Source: Phymatolithon calcareum
Lineage: Eukaryota > Rhodophyta > Florideophyceae > Hapalidiales
Assembly: GCA_977006965.1 (NCBI GenBank)
Contig: OZ345362.1
Span: 1,240,001 to 1,304,000 of the forward strand
Length of the DNA stretch: 64,000 nt
Direction: 5' to 3'
Made by a program: the position numbers and the translations under genes. The notes beneath the pieces are model-generated. The model was not told the origin of the DNA. It did no database searches and saw nothing but the letters and a program-made list of their open reading frames with translations. This document shows positions 1 to 10,683 of this stretch, in pieces. Numbering within the stretch: position 1 is the first letter of the stretch; the number at the start of each line of letters is the position of its first letter.

Positions 1-791
1 GTACGCTTATGCGTTCTGAGCACAGAGCTCTGGGAAGTTTTTAATAATTGATAAGGCCCTCATCCAACTCCTAGCTACCGCGACCAAGAAATGCTTCCCT
101 TAGGATATGCCTGTGCACAGGCAATGGGAACATCTGAGAGTGTACGATACCAGGAGCGATGAATTCGTCCTCGCCTGAATTAACGATTTCCGCAGATGTG
201 AGCAAGTCATTGTCGCTGTAGCTTTGAAGTGAGGAATCGATCACTGCCAGTTCTGATGCAATGCAATGCTAAAACTTCTTGATTGACACGGTACATGAAA
301 GGTGCAACAGTATTCAATCTCCATTGCCACAGTAGAACAGGCTCAATATTTGGGCAATACAGTAGGGTACGGAGATTGAATGTCAATCCTGTTTACTGCG
401 GGGCTCAATCCTCTCCCCGACAATTGCGTGTTGTGATTATGCGAGTTAAGTGCACTATTCGAAGTGACCCTATTCCATTTGCACAGCGAGAGAGGACGCC
501 AAGAAGGTCAAAGTAAAAAAATTATCTGTTCATATGTGTGAATTTCACATGTTAGGGTTACAGGCCAACGACAGGAGTGCACTAATAGTGCATTTGTGCA
601 TATCATCACGTGTCGTCCAAAATTCCCCCTGTCCAAGTAGGTCATCCTTGCGGAAGACAGGGGCCGACCTGGTGAGGTACTTGACCAACTTCCACCTGCC
701 ACAATCTCCCTTTGAAGCACGACCTGTGAGGGACGTCCTGACGTCGTCGCTTTCCTCTGTCTACCTCGGGCTGCACACCAGGACTGGCAAC
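1..791. other. unassigned 5' flank
   Basis: No reading frame here has recognisable protein character and I see no RNA gene or clear repeat. The short open frames on both strands have no domain or composition bias. It may be the flank of a gene lying outside the window. Confidence 0.4.
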
Positions 792-980
792 ATGGACGCC
801 GGATACCCGGGCGACGGCCCGCCAGGCGACAACGACGGCGCCCCGCGGCAGCCGCGCAAGAACACCGACGGCACGCTGGATGCCTTCGGCGAATCAACAG
901 AGCTTCCTTTCCTTGTTTTTCTCTTCCTTGCCGCCATGCTCGTGGAGTACTTGCGCTCCATCTCACCTTGTACCTGCTAG
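792..980 (+). CDS. possible small tail-anchored protein, 62 aa
   Basis: This is a weak candidate. From the ATG at 792 the frame encodes a hydrophilic Gly/Pro/Asp-rich N-terminal half (MDAGYPGDGPPGDNDG...) followed by one strongly hydrophobic stretch (LPFLVFLFLAAMLVEYL) close to the C-terminus, which looks like a single membrane anchor. The frame is open upstream to 534, but that part is compositionally unremarkable. The GC-rich tract is also open on the minus strand (508-996), so chance openness is a real alternative. No family is recognised. Confidence 0.25.
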   Translation: MDAGYPGDGPPGDNDGAPRQPRKNTDGTLDAFGESTELPFLVFLFLAAMLVEYLRSISPCTC

Positions 981-1332
981 GACGTCGCTGTACCAAGACG
1001 TTGTCATTCGCGCGCGACTACCGCTTGCTGCAAAACTCTGGAACACGTCCTCTCTTTCGTCTCTATTACTTTGTTTACCGAATACATGCATGTTCTCTCT
1101 TCGTGTACTGGACTCAGCTTGCGTGTGGTACGGTGCGGTGTGCACACGGACGGCTGTTCAGTATTTTCCTCTCTCTCGATCGAGCCTTGTGATTCATTTC
1201 CATGCTCATCACCCAGCATGTTTTTAAAAGGAGCATTGCGAGAGTTCCGCAGCTGGAAGGATGTGGGAGACAGATACTGAATATAAATTAGTGCGTAAAG
1301 CAACCAACACTTTTCAGTCCCATTTAATTCTT
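981..1332. other. spacer downstream of UBA2
   Basis: AT-richer spacer between the small candidate ORF and the 3' end of UBA2. Nothing with protein or RNA character was seen; it probably holds the UBA2 3' UTR. Confidence 0.4.
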
Positions 1333-3612
1333 CTATGCCATCGCAGGCTTGTGATCCTCTCGAGCCCGTTTCATACTTTGAGAATCCTCACGAGGGTTGC
1401 TTTCCATCTTTCTCTTCTTCAAAAGCACATTTTCATCGCCACCTTTTTCTTCAGGAGCTCCTGTCTTCTCCACTAAGTTCATTGGTGTTGTCTCACCTAC
1501 ACTCGGTCTTGCATCTGGGAGCAGATTCTCGCGCGAATTCGCGATCCCACCTAATGCGGACTTGTCAATCGCAGTCGCTTCAGCAATTTCCTCATCTTCA
1601 TGATTGTCAGTAGAGCCCTCTTCTGGAGTCACAGAGGTGGTTTCTACCGCGGTTGCATTAGCTGGGTTAGTGGGTTTGTCCCCTGTTACTAATCCGTTCT
1701 TCTTCACAGCTTCGTCATCGGTAATAATTTCATACTTGCCCGTTGCCATGGAATCTTCCTTGACGGGCTCAATTGATGTAAGCGGGACACACTCCAACTC
1801 ATCATCGTCCACATCCACAGGTTCATTGCTAAGCTTAGACTCATGAACTCCAGTTTTGGAAGCGCGCATCCCGTTTGGCGAATCAGTGACCGACGGAGCG
1901 CCCTTCAATATGAATTGTGCGGAAGCCGGCTTGTCAGCTTCACAGCCTTTTTCATGGACCACATGAATGACACACGTGAGTGCTTGCTTAAAATCCTCGA
2001 TTTGGAGCTGTGAGCCAGTAGTCACGCGTAACTCAGCAAGAGATTTCTTCATGTTACCAGCATACATCTCAATCTCATCATCTTCTAGCCCCTGGCCGCA
2101 CTCGTAGAGCGTGTTGTGGAAATCACCAGTGGAGACGTTAACGCTTGGTTCCAAAGCGCTGATTTTACTCACAAGAACGTTTTCGATCAACATTTTCAGA
2201 GTTGTCGTTTCTGCGTCCAATGTGAGCAACAGTTGTCCCTTGGAGCAAACAAAACAGTTCGGTTTGGGCTTTCGAAGGCGCTCCGGGCATATCGCGACTC
2301 GCACACGGCTTCCTATCGGCTGGCGACTGACAAAAGTGTTCAGGGACGAGGACACGTCTCCAGAGTTTGTGGCCACCTTGAGGGCCTCCACAACTACAAG
2401 GCCGCCCACCATTGCATTGGTTGTCGCAATGGCATGCACGATGTTTCCAGCAATGCCCTTGACTTGGAAGGGTGTGCTTCTTTCCACGCCATAGGCCTGT
2501 GCGCGCAAATTTGCAGCGGCGATTACAAATGCCAACGCGTCACTGTCGTCCTTGTCGAAGCCAACAGTGCCAATTTCCTCACAACGCTTCTCAACCATGT
2601 GGACGAGCACCGCCTTGAAAACGCGAGCGCACTCTTCTTTTTCCCACACGCGCTGCTCAAGCAAATTCAGCTTCGAAAGGTCAAGTTTGCTTCCCGCGCA
2701 AGCCGCAGTAACATCAAAAGGCACGGGGGGGTCACGCGTCGCCCACAGCTCCTTCATCGCGGCTTGCTCGGCGATGTCATCCACAAAAACGCGGGCGCAC
2801 ACGCGTTCAGCAAACTCTTGGGCCGGCTCCGGGTGCGCGTAACGCACACGTCTGACGGGCTTCTTAGGCGGCATATCTGTGGCATTTTCCGCAACTTCTG
2901 CAGAGGCATCGCCGCCGCCATCAAGGTCTGATAGAAGATTGCCGTCATCATCAGGACCAAAAATGAGGTCCCAGAGGGACTTTGCCCAAACTACACAATG
3001 TACGGGCTTTTCCGGTGTAGAGCGTATAGTACAGACCGCATAGGCTTTCTGCGGCGGCTTCTCTGTGCAATCGTAGCACTCGACATCACGGGAAAGAACA
3101 TAAACCTGCCCGTTGTAGCCCGTGGACCCGGACTCGATGAGCGGCACAGAAGCTGCGAGGCACATGCGGTTGACGTGGCGGCGCGCGTCGAGATTATCTA
3201 GGGCATTACAGACAAGGCCAAACCTCTTGAAGTAAGTGACGTCGAAGCGCGGGTCCTTAATGTTTGCAACAATCCCCTCAATTTGCATGTGCGGTGCCAT
3301 AGAACGAATGGCGGCGGCCGCGGTCACCGCCTTGGGCTCCGAGACGTGGTGACGGCGAAACAAGAATTGGCGGTTTAAGTTTGACACATCGATCGTGTCC
3401 AGGTCGATTACTGTCACGTGACGGAAACCGGCAAACGCCAGATTCTTCACGACCTCACAGCCCACACCGCCTGCGCCAACGACGAGAATGTTGGCATTCG
3501 CAACTCGCGCGGATGCCCCGTCGCCGTACATGACGTCAAGCCCAGAAGCAGTGCGCAGATCAGAGCCGGTCTCTGTAGCGGCGGTCGCGTTGGGTGCCGC
3601 TGTGTCCGCCAT
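1333..3612 (-). CDS. UBA2: SUMO-activating enzyme subunit 2 (UBA2/SAE2)
   Basis: Catalytic subunit of the heterodimeric SUMO E1. It adenylates SUMO with ATP, takes it onto a cysteine and hands it to UBC9, mainly in the nucleus. The 759-aa frame has the nucleotide-binding GAGGVG at residues 46-51, the DLDTIDVSNLNRQFLF motif just after it, the first zinc cysteine pair near 179-182 (CYDC), the catalytic Cys194 in AVCTIRSTPEKP, and a second zinc pair in NCFVC. The ubiquitin-fold region is followed by a long acidic tail and a basic C-terminal NLS-like patch (KKRK, KRAR), as in known UBA2. I start at the ATG at 3612 (MADTAAPN), which lies next to the conserved core; the frame runs on upstream to 3792 with no family resemblance. 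There is no intron. It is somewhat longer than animal UBA2 because of the tail. Confidence 0.95.
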   Translation of the reverse strand: MADTAAPNATAATETGSDLRTASGLDVMYGDGASARVANANILVVGAGGVGCEVVKNLAFAGFRHVTVIDLDTIDVSNLNRQFLFRRHHVSEPKAVTAAAAIRSMAPHMQIEGIVANIKDPRFDVTYFKRFGLVCNALDNLDARRHVNRMCLAASVPLIESGSTGYNGQVYVLSRDVECYDCTEKPPQKAYAVCTIRSTPEKPVHCVVWAKSLWDLIFGPDDDGNLLSDLDGGGDASAEVAENATDMPPKKPVRRVRYAHPEPAQEFAERVCARVFVDDIAEQAAMKELWATRDPPVPFDVTAACAGSKLDLSKLNLLEQRVWEKEECARVFKAVLVHMVEKRCEEIGTVGFDKDDSDALAFVIAAANLRAQAYGVERSTPFQVKGIAGNIVHAIATTNAMVGGLVVVEALKVATNSGDVSSSLNTFVSRQPIGSRVRVAICPERLRKPKPNCFVCSKGQLLLTLDAETTTLKMLIENVLVSKISALEPSVNVSTGDFHNTLYECGQGLEDDEIEMYAGNMKKSLAELRVTTGSQLQIEDFKQALTCVIHVVHEKGCEADKPASAQFILKGAPSVTDSPNGMRASKTGVHESKLSNEPVDVDDDELECVPLTSIEPVKEDSMATGKYEIITDDEAVKKNGLVTGDKPTNPANATAVETTSVTPEEGSTDNHEDEEIAEATAIDKSALGGIANSRENLLPDARPSVGETTPMNLVEKTGAPEEKGGDENVLLKKRKMESNPREDSQSMKRAREDHKPAMA

Positions 3613-4120
3613 GTCGAATGCGTGAAAGGTTGTAAAATTGGAGAAGGTAGGAAGATAGGATGACTTCCCGTCAGAAAGGACAATGCTTGAGATAATACGC
3701 CTTAAAACCCAGCAAAAAGAAGTGGCTGTCAAGCGGGGGCTTGGGTGGTAGGTTCTCGTGAGTGCCAGGTCCCCAGCTGCCTCCCTAATCACGATTCGGT
3801 TCGGTCAGACAATTGAGTTGATCCGGCTCACGCGGCCGTTGCACATTCCCTTGGGCGGCCTTCTTCGCGTTCGGTACACTTGTACAGTACAGTATGATCC
3901 GCAGGGACCCACTACCGTATTTACAGTGTAAGTATATTCTTCTCACTATTTGAGCGTGCTATCGGCAAGTGATTTCGTAGAGCCCGCGACGCAACATGCC
4001 CACCCTTGGAATGACACTCTTTCCTTGCGCGGAACAACGATCGCACCTTCCCTTCTGGCTCCCTTTGCTCGGGCACTGCATGCTGTTGACGCACAGAAAT
4101 TCCACAGGGACGCCTCCAGA
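3613..4120. promoter_or_regulatory. divergent promoter region, UBA2 / LRR gene
   Basis: The two flanking genes are transcribed away from each other, and 508 bp separate the chosen start codons. Both promoters and 5' UTRs must fall here unless there are upstream non-coding exons. I did not identify a convincing TATA box or other specific element, so this call rests only on gene orientation. Confidence 0.5.
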
Positions 4121-6616
4121 ATGGACGGTGACGATGGCCAATATCGCCAGCAGTTGGACATAACTGCGGATGAAAGAAGAGCGCAGGCGGAGGAAGCGAA
4201 GCGCAAGCGCGAAGAGCTGATGGCCTCACAGTCCACTCCACGTGCCCAACGACTGGCTGGACGTAGCGCCGGTCCGCGCGTCTCCACCCGCCCGCTTCGT
4301 CGCACAACTCCGCGCAGCGCTCGCGGCCGCGGTGCCCCAAGGGGGAGGGGAAGAGGTAGGGCTATCACCACCCCGCTGCCTATGCAGTCCCTTGACAGCA
4401 AATTTGAAGTCCCAAATTTTGAGGGAGACGCTGATAAAGTGGAGGCGGACACGCCAACCAAAACAGCGCCAAGGAAAAGATTCCAAAATTCGTCCCCGAG
4501 CAGATCAATCTTAATTCCGGCTCAGGATGACCCTCCGAATGCTTCCACAGTCTCTTCTCCGCAGCATCCACCTCCAAATTTGGAGAAGCCTGTGCCTGGG
4601 GCACAACCGCTCCGGTCATCGCCGCGAATTGCCAAGCGAATACAGATAAACCACCCTTTGTCAAGCTCAACACAGGTACTGTCACAACGCGCGAAGCAAT
4701 CTAAGTCAAGCCCAGCCCGGGCATATGTGGAACCGGCAGGCAACTTCACAATCCCTGCGAAGGAAGGAGCCAATTCGCGGCCGAACAACGAGACTGTTGA
4801 CGTGTTGTCTTCTCAAACTCCTGCCCAAACTACCACCCCCTCGCCGCCGCCTGCATCAGCAACAGCTATTGCAAATCCTATTATGAGATCCTTGCAAGAA
4901 CAGCTTTCACAGCAGCAGCCCTCGAAAGAATCCATGGAACGCGTCAATCGTTTTATCGCTACATCACAGCCCCAGGAAGAGATCGTTTTAGACGGGGGAC
5001 GCGCACAGGAAGATGAGCCTGCGCCAGTTCGACAAAAAATAGATATTCCCCGCTCACAGCCTCTACCGAAGCGCAAACGCAGTACACCGATGAAAGAACG
5101 GCTCGTAAAGCACATGCGAAAACTTGATGGGCCTCACGTAGATGTCGACGCCCCGGCAGTCCTCGCCGGTGTTGCTGCTATTAATCGACACACTCAAAGC
5201 AAGCGAATTGAATCTTCAAGCAACGGCACGGGGAATGGCAATATCGCCAAGAGGCGGATTGGCGGATCTACTGGGTCCAATGGCACTCGTGGTCCACGTG
5301 ATGGCCGACAGAAAACTCCGCAACGCGACACGCGCTCCGAAAATGGCGTAATCAATCTCGTCGATGACGAGGCTGAACTCCTTCAAAAATCGTCAGCAGT
5401 GGATGTACAGACTGAGATCCATCCTGCTGTGATTTCTCCGACAGCTAATAATGCGTTGCACTCCGAGACCAGCGGGCGAAAAGAGCGGGCTCCAATCTCA
5501 TCTCCGAAGCGCAGCAGGCAACTACGCAACAATGTAGATGAACAAACCCTGGACTCTGGTGTTGCCAGTCCCATCAGGGGAAATGCTTCTGTCAAGCCTG
5601 TGCGCGTTCACATGCCACCTCTTCGTTCAGTGCCTAATATGGCACCACGAGGAAAGCTGGACGACACTACTAGCGACGATCCGGTAGAGGTGCCCGCGGC
5701 TCCTAGCACACGTAGGGAAATTTCTCGTGGCAGGCGTCACTCGGTACCACCCGGACAGGGTGGGCGCAAGCTTGCGAAAGCCATGGAGTTGTCTCGTGTC
5801 AGACGTGATCCACTACCTATCGGCCAGAGTGGGCGCAGAATTACGAATTCAATTTCAGTGGACTTGAGCGATTCGGAAGAACCAGAAGCTCGGGCACGTC
5901 CTGGAGAGCTTATCGAAGCTGACATGTCCGAAATTATGGAGTCTCTCAAAGATATGAATGTGACTGAGTTTGGCATAGTGGTACTACATTATGCAGGTAT
6001 CACGGATGAAATTCTCAGAAAGCTCTGCCCTGTATTTGAGGGCATTTGTCCAATCAATCGAGTTGTTTTGTGCAACAACAAGATCCAGAACATTGTTGAT
6101 GACTTTCGCGCGACGTTGACGAAACTCCGTGTTGTTAATTTCGCAAACAATTCGATTTCAAGAGTTCCCAATTGGGTCTTCAGCGATTGTACCAGTCTCG
6201 TGCAGATCGACCTTTCGGGAAATGGCCTGCGGACTATTCCACCGGAGATTGCTAGCATGACCCAGCTTGAGTATCTGGATTTATGTCGGAACAAAATTAC
6301 GGCACTTCCTCGTGGGCTTGGACAGTTGCGAGAGCTTCGAATTCTGGACGTGAAATGCAACTTTCTGAAACAACTTCCCGATGATTTTGGAAAGGAGAAT
6401 AACGCATTGATCTTGATGGATATATCGGACAACCCAGACTTTTGCACAGGTTTTCCTGATCATTGTGCCAGTTTTTGCGAATCCATTCAGGACTTGTTTC
6501 TGACGGGAACCGCACTACATAAGGAGCTCAGAAAGAGCCAGAGAAAACTGTCGGCACCTGAACTGGTAAAGATCTTGATAGGATGGCAGGGACAGAATAT
6601 CCCCGGTGACTCCTAA
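4121..6616 (+). CDS. long disordered protein with C-terminal leucine-rich repeats
   Basis: Predicted 831 aa from the ATG at 4121; the frame is open upstream to 3950 without an ATG. Residues 1 to about 590 are low-complexity and basic/Ser/Pro/Gln-rich, with an R/G-rich stretch (RGRGAPRGRGRGRA) and a short internal duplication (RRHSVPPGQGGRKL / RRDPLPIGQSGRRI). The last about 235 residues form a leucine-rich-repeat domain of about five or six repeats of the LxxLDLxxNxIxxLP type (LEYLDLCRNKITALP, LRILDVKCNFLKQLP), flanked by helical caps. LRRs of this type are protein-interaction scaffolds. The RG-rich and basic tail suggests a nuclear or RNA-associated role, but this is inference. No catalytic domain is seen. 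A single exon is consistent with the neighbours. Confidence 0.85.
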   Translation: MDGDDGQYRQQLDITADERRAQAEEAKRKREELMASQSTPRAQRLAGRSAGPRVSTRPLRRTTPRSARGRGAPRGRGRGRAITTPLPMQSLDSKFEVPNFEGDADKVEADTPTKTAPRKRFQNSSPSRSILIPAQDDPPNASTVSSPQHPPPNLEKPVPGAQPLRSSPRIAKRIQINHPLSSSTQVLSQRAKQSKSSPARAYVEPAGNFTIPAKEGANSRPNNETVDVLSSQTPAQTTTPSPPPASATAIANPIMRSLQEQLSQQQPSKESMERVNRFIATSQPQEEIVLDGGRAQEDEPAPVRQKIDIPRSQPLPKRKRSTPMKERLVKHMRKLDGPHVDVDAPAVLAGVAAINRHTQSKRIESSSNGTGNGNIAKRRIGGSTGSNGTRGPRDGRQKTPQRDTRSENGVINLVDDEAELLQKSSAVDVQTEIHPAVISPTANNALHSETSGRKERAPISSPKRSRQLRNNVDEQTLDSGVASPIRGNASVKPVRVHMPPLRSVPNMAPRGKLDDTTSDDPVEVPAAPSTRREISRGRRHSVPPGQGGRKLAKAMELSRVRRDPLPIGQSGRRITNSISVDLSDSEEPEARARPGELIEADMSEIMESLKDMNVTEFGIVVLHYAGITDEILRKLCPVFEGICPINRVVLCNNKIQNIVDDFRATLTKLRVVNFANNSISRVPNWVFSDCTSLVQIDLSGNGLRTIPPEIASMTQLEYLDLCRNKITALPRGLGQLRELRILDVKCNFLKQLPDDFGKENNALILMDISDNPDFCTGFPDHCASFCESIQDLFLTGTALHKELRKSQRKLSAPELVKILIGWQGQNIPGDS

Positions 6617-9024
6617 AAACCTCAGTGCTTGCGAATAGCTTATCCTTTTTAGGCAGCTTAAATATATTTTGAAAAAGGTAATTGTTAACACAACTGGTTT
6701 GTTTGATCATTTACAGCACCAAAACAGAATTCTTGTGCCCTTGTCGAATCGGGCGATTTATGCAGTTTCTGGAAACGAGAAGTTCAGGCTCTCTGTCCTC
6801 ATTCAACATGGGGAAACGGGCGGATTTGAACGTGCCACCAGACGACACTTGCTCTGAGAAATTCTCAAAGTCCTCGTTGATGAGCTCCTCATGGACCCAG
6901 CAAACTCAACACACGCAACTTCCAGAAGCTCGAAGGTCACATGTTGTTGAACACCAGAGAGAAGGGAAGCAGATTTCTGACTAAGGCCTCAAACATCACG
7001 ATCCAAACATGTGTAGGGCAGGCCACTTTGAGTTCAACCATGCAACATCGCCTCTCACCTCCTATCTTCGTATCCTCGACTCCAGTGAACCCTCGGCAGT
7101 GCATTCGTTGCGTTGCATAATTAAGGGACGAGAATATTCATTGGAAGAATACGCGGCAAAACGGTGGAAGATCTGTGCAGAGAGATACCAGCAGAGATAC
7201 TCCAATTTATGAACAATGAGAACTTGCTCGAGACTGAAGTCCAGGCGTTAAACGTCTTATGCAATAATGAAAGAAAGAAAGGCCTGGGAATGAATATTGC
7301 ACACGAAAAATAGGTGGTAACTTGGCCTCGCTGGACGATTGTTGCGGGACTGTTGGTGGTGAAGGCCGCAGTAAAGGACAAAAGACAACATGGTCTGGAA
7401 AACCGCGTACATCCCTTATTGGGGTTCTGACCCGGAAAGGAATACAAGCCGGTGCTCAGTAAAGACCGAACACGTGCTTGCATAACCACTTGTCATGACA
7501 TGGTAACATGTCTATCAGCCACTGTCTTGCTCACTGGCGATGCTGTTATCAATAGCATTATCAGCACCCTCTTCCGCTCCACCTCCGTTGAAGTCGGACT
7601 CCCTATAAATGCCAGATTTGCAATGCATCAACAGAGGGAAGAGGCACGATTCGCCCTTCTCTAGATTAACCAACCTTTCTCTCAACAAAAGCGATACTTA
7701 CACCCTCAGCAAGTCGCTGCGCTCTACTCGTTCTAGTTCTAATATATTTCTGCACTTCCAAAATGCATAAATTTCAAGGTGTACGCGGAGGCTATCGCAC
7801 TGGTGACGCGCGAGGCACTATAGCCCCCTCCTCACCGGCAAAGCGAACATCCGGTTTTATCACGCGCTGAGGCACATGGTTTTAAACAAACCGGTAGCCA
7901 CCGACACCATATCACCTGCCCATATGCTCCGTCGAACTAGACAAGAATACCTTCGCTACAGCCGAAAACACTCGAAGATTTTGACACGCGGAAAATCAAA
8001 ATGTACAAAGAGCTCTTTCAGAAGAACGAAGAACATCTTGAGCACTACGGGTCTGCCCCAATAATTGGTGGAGTTCTGAGCCCAAGAACGCATATCCTCG
8101 TTAGCAAAACAGTCCGAGAGATAGCGGCATATTCGTCGAATATCGTGACCCCGGTCTTATGCATAAAAATCACCGCCGCCACACAGAACATATTAGCCTT
8201 TCGACGGAGAGCGGAACGTCCAACGGACTGGCTCGCAGATCGTGGCGCTAGGCCTTTTTAAGTTTTGATAGCCTCAGGTTTCAGCAGAATAAAAGAGTAT
8301 TGGGCTTTCTTTATTTAAGTTCTCGTGCGGAGCAAACGTCCGGGAACCGTCTTCAACATGTCAAGGAAGAACTTGAGGAAAAACTGTCCACATTTGGCCA
8401 GCTCGGGAGGCGTTTGGCCTGGTTGGGCTCTCTGGAATTCGTCGCTCTCGCACGTAAATCGCTAACACATTCGGGATTATTCGATTTCTTCAGCTTTTAC
8501 ATTGAAGAAGGCTATGATTACCACCCAACAAGCTTGCTTGCCCGTGGATGCACAAACGAATTCAGGCGTGCAAAAAGAACAAGAAGACACTGTTCAAAAT
8601 TTGAAGGCACTCGGATCGGAGACCCTCCTTAACAATTTGGGGGGAACTTCGGGAAGAGCTGCCCATGCGTGAACAGTTAGGGAAGTCTTGGTCAAATTGC
8701 GTTCTGGGGAAATGTAGATCTTGGAGACGAGTTACTCAAACATTTCGAATGACTTGATGTCTTTAGCTTACGAAGGCGGTAATGGCTTTGGTGCTCCAGA
8801 CATCTTTTCAATTCATGGTAGCATGCTACTGGGTTCTTCGTTGTTGATCTATGTGGTCATCAAGCGTGTGGGGATATATGATTTTATTTTGAGAGCTCGC
8901 AAAGCCTCACCCTGGAGTAACGGGGCAGCGCTTGCGATATTCTCTAAGCTAAAGTCCTCTGGCTACTCAAACGTTCTTAATTCGAAATTCTCTCCCAATA
9001 AGAGCTCCTGTGCGTCTCTTGAGT
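6617..9024. other. 2.4-kb intergenic region
   Basis: No supported gene. Short open frames on the plus strand (7876-8064, 8300-8632, 8721-9068, the last overlapping the 3' end of the glycerol kinase gene) lack domains. Around 8340-8640 two overlapping frames look mildly protein-like (EELEEKLSTFGQLG; then an ATG frame from 8516), which could be a decayed mobile-element ORF. I could not assign it. Confidence 0.4.
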
Positions 9025-10683
9025 CTATTGGCCCTCGTCCTCCGTCGCCATATGGGCCGCCTCATTGATTGCAAGCTGGACCGCGTAGTCCCATAACTCT
9101 ACCTTGTGCTTTCTCACCTCCTCTGGAAGTTTTGGTTCAAAAGACCGGGCAAGCGCCCATGTTGCCTCAAACTCGTCCATACTCTGATACACGCCAACCT
9201 GAAGCCCCGCGAGCAGTGCCGCACCCAGCGCCGTGGTTTCGGGGTTCTCCGAGCGGTACACCGTCTCACCGCTTAGGTCGGCCTGTATCTGCAACACCAA
9301 GTCATTCTTACTCACACCGCCATCAACGCGGTGTTGCTTGATACACATGCCCATATCATTGGCTGCGGTTCTGAGGACTGCGGTCACCTGAAGTGCAATG
9401 CCCTCCATCATGGCATACACATAGTTTCCATTTATGAGAGTGGAGCACTCTCGCATCGTCAGCATCCGGGCGTTCTCGCACCAGTAAGGCGCGAGCAACC
9501 CAGCGAGCGCCGGCACCATGATCAATCCGCCGGAGGAGCCCGCTTTGCGCGCAATCGGGTCGATAAGGTCTTCCTGCGGCTTGTTCGGCTTGCCTGGTTG
9601 ACAGGGGAGACGGCCAGTCTGCGCTAGAAACTCAAAGCCGGTCCCACACGTGCCGATGGCGCCCTCCAACGCGTACACGGCGGGCTGTCCTTTAACCTGG
9701 TACGCGATAGTGGTGAGTAGCTTCTCGCTCTCCACGCGCTTTGGACCGGTGTTAATAATGGCAAATGCGCCAGTACCGTACGTCGTTTTTCCTTCGCCCC
9801 GTCGCAGACAGTTGTGGCCTACTAGGGCGGCGTGCTGGTCGCCGATGACGGCGGTGATGGGGACGCCTTTGAGATCCGTGATAGCGAGCTTGCCGAAATC
9901 CGACGACGACTCCTGGATCCTTGGCATGCCATTTTCAAAAAGATCCTTGTCGATTCCGAAGCAGTCGCGCAGCTCCGGTGACCACTGCAGCGTCCGGCTA
10001 TCCATGAGCATTGTCCGCCCGGCGTTAGTGACGTCAGTTGCATGCACATCGCGATTCGTCAAGTTCCATACTAGCCAGGTGTCGATAGTCCCGAACAGGG
10101 CTTTCTTGCTTGCGATGCCCTGCCGGAAGGCCTCATAATTATCCTGCATCCAGCGAAGTTTGGTGGCAGTGAAGTACGAGGAGAGAAGTAGACCCGAGAT
10201 CTCTTTCACTCTCCGCTTGAGGATTGCGTCCTTGCGCATCTCTGCACATTTTTTTGCTGTGCGTGAATCGGACCAGACAATGGCAGGGCAGTACGGCTTT
10301 CCAGTTATCTTGTCCCATACAACCAACGTTTCCCGCTGGTTCGTGATACCAAGCGCCTTGATATCACTGAGGATATTCTTTGTCCTAGCCACGGCGGCAC
10401 ATTCGTTTATGGCTTGTATCGCGGCATTCAGGAGGACTTTGCGAAAGTACAGGGTATGCGGTTAGTACAATGTGGTGCGAACACGATGCTGCCAGGACAC
10501 GCGCAATTGATGCTTCGTCTTACCATTTGCGTCAAATTCGACAAAAGTACCGCTATTTAAGAGTTTTGGTGTGTGCTTAATTTGCTTCTCCGAGATGACG
10601 ACCTTGCAGTTCTGGGCCACGTCGAAGAGGATCGCGCGCGTTGACGTCGTCCCGGCATCCAGGCCGATAATGCACGGCGCCAT
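9025..10683 (-). CDS. glycerol kinase, one intron
   Basis: FGGY-family kinase converting glycerol and ATP to glycerol 3-phosphate in the cytosol. It is coded on the minus strand as exon 1 (10683-10524) and exon 2 (10436-9025), giving 523 aa, close to the family's usual about 500. Residues 7-18 are the phosphate-binding GLDAGTTSTRAI. ITNQRETLVVWDKITG follows at 84-99, GDQHAALVGH with the catalytic Asp at about 253, and the adenosine-site DGGVSKND at about 425-432. The splice joins VEFDAN to VLLNAAIQ and restores the canonical glycerol kinase spacing without a gap. The start is the ATG at 10683. In a red alga glycerol kinase would link glycerolipid turnover, and possibly floridoside metabolism, to glycerol 3-phosphate; that physiological link is inference. 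Confidence 0.95.
10437..10523 (-). other. 87-nt intron of the glycerol kinase gene
   Basis: On the minus strand it begins GTAAGA and ends CAAAG, with a perfect TACTAAC branch sequence at 10467-10461, about 25 nt from the acceptor. It is a phase-1 intron placed near the 5' end of the gene. Without splicing the reading frame stops after 73 codons. Confidence 0.9.

Noticed and set aside
508-996. 162-codon minus-strand ORF
   Set aside because: Arg/Ser/Cys-rich composition from a GC-rich tract; no protein-like pattern.
2116-2931. 271-codon plus-strand ORF
   Set aside because: It lies wholly inside UBA2 on the other strand; no domain, and Cys/His-rich composition typical of an antisense shadow.
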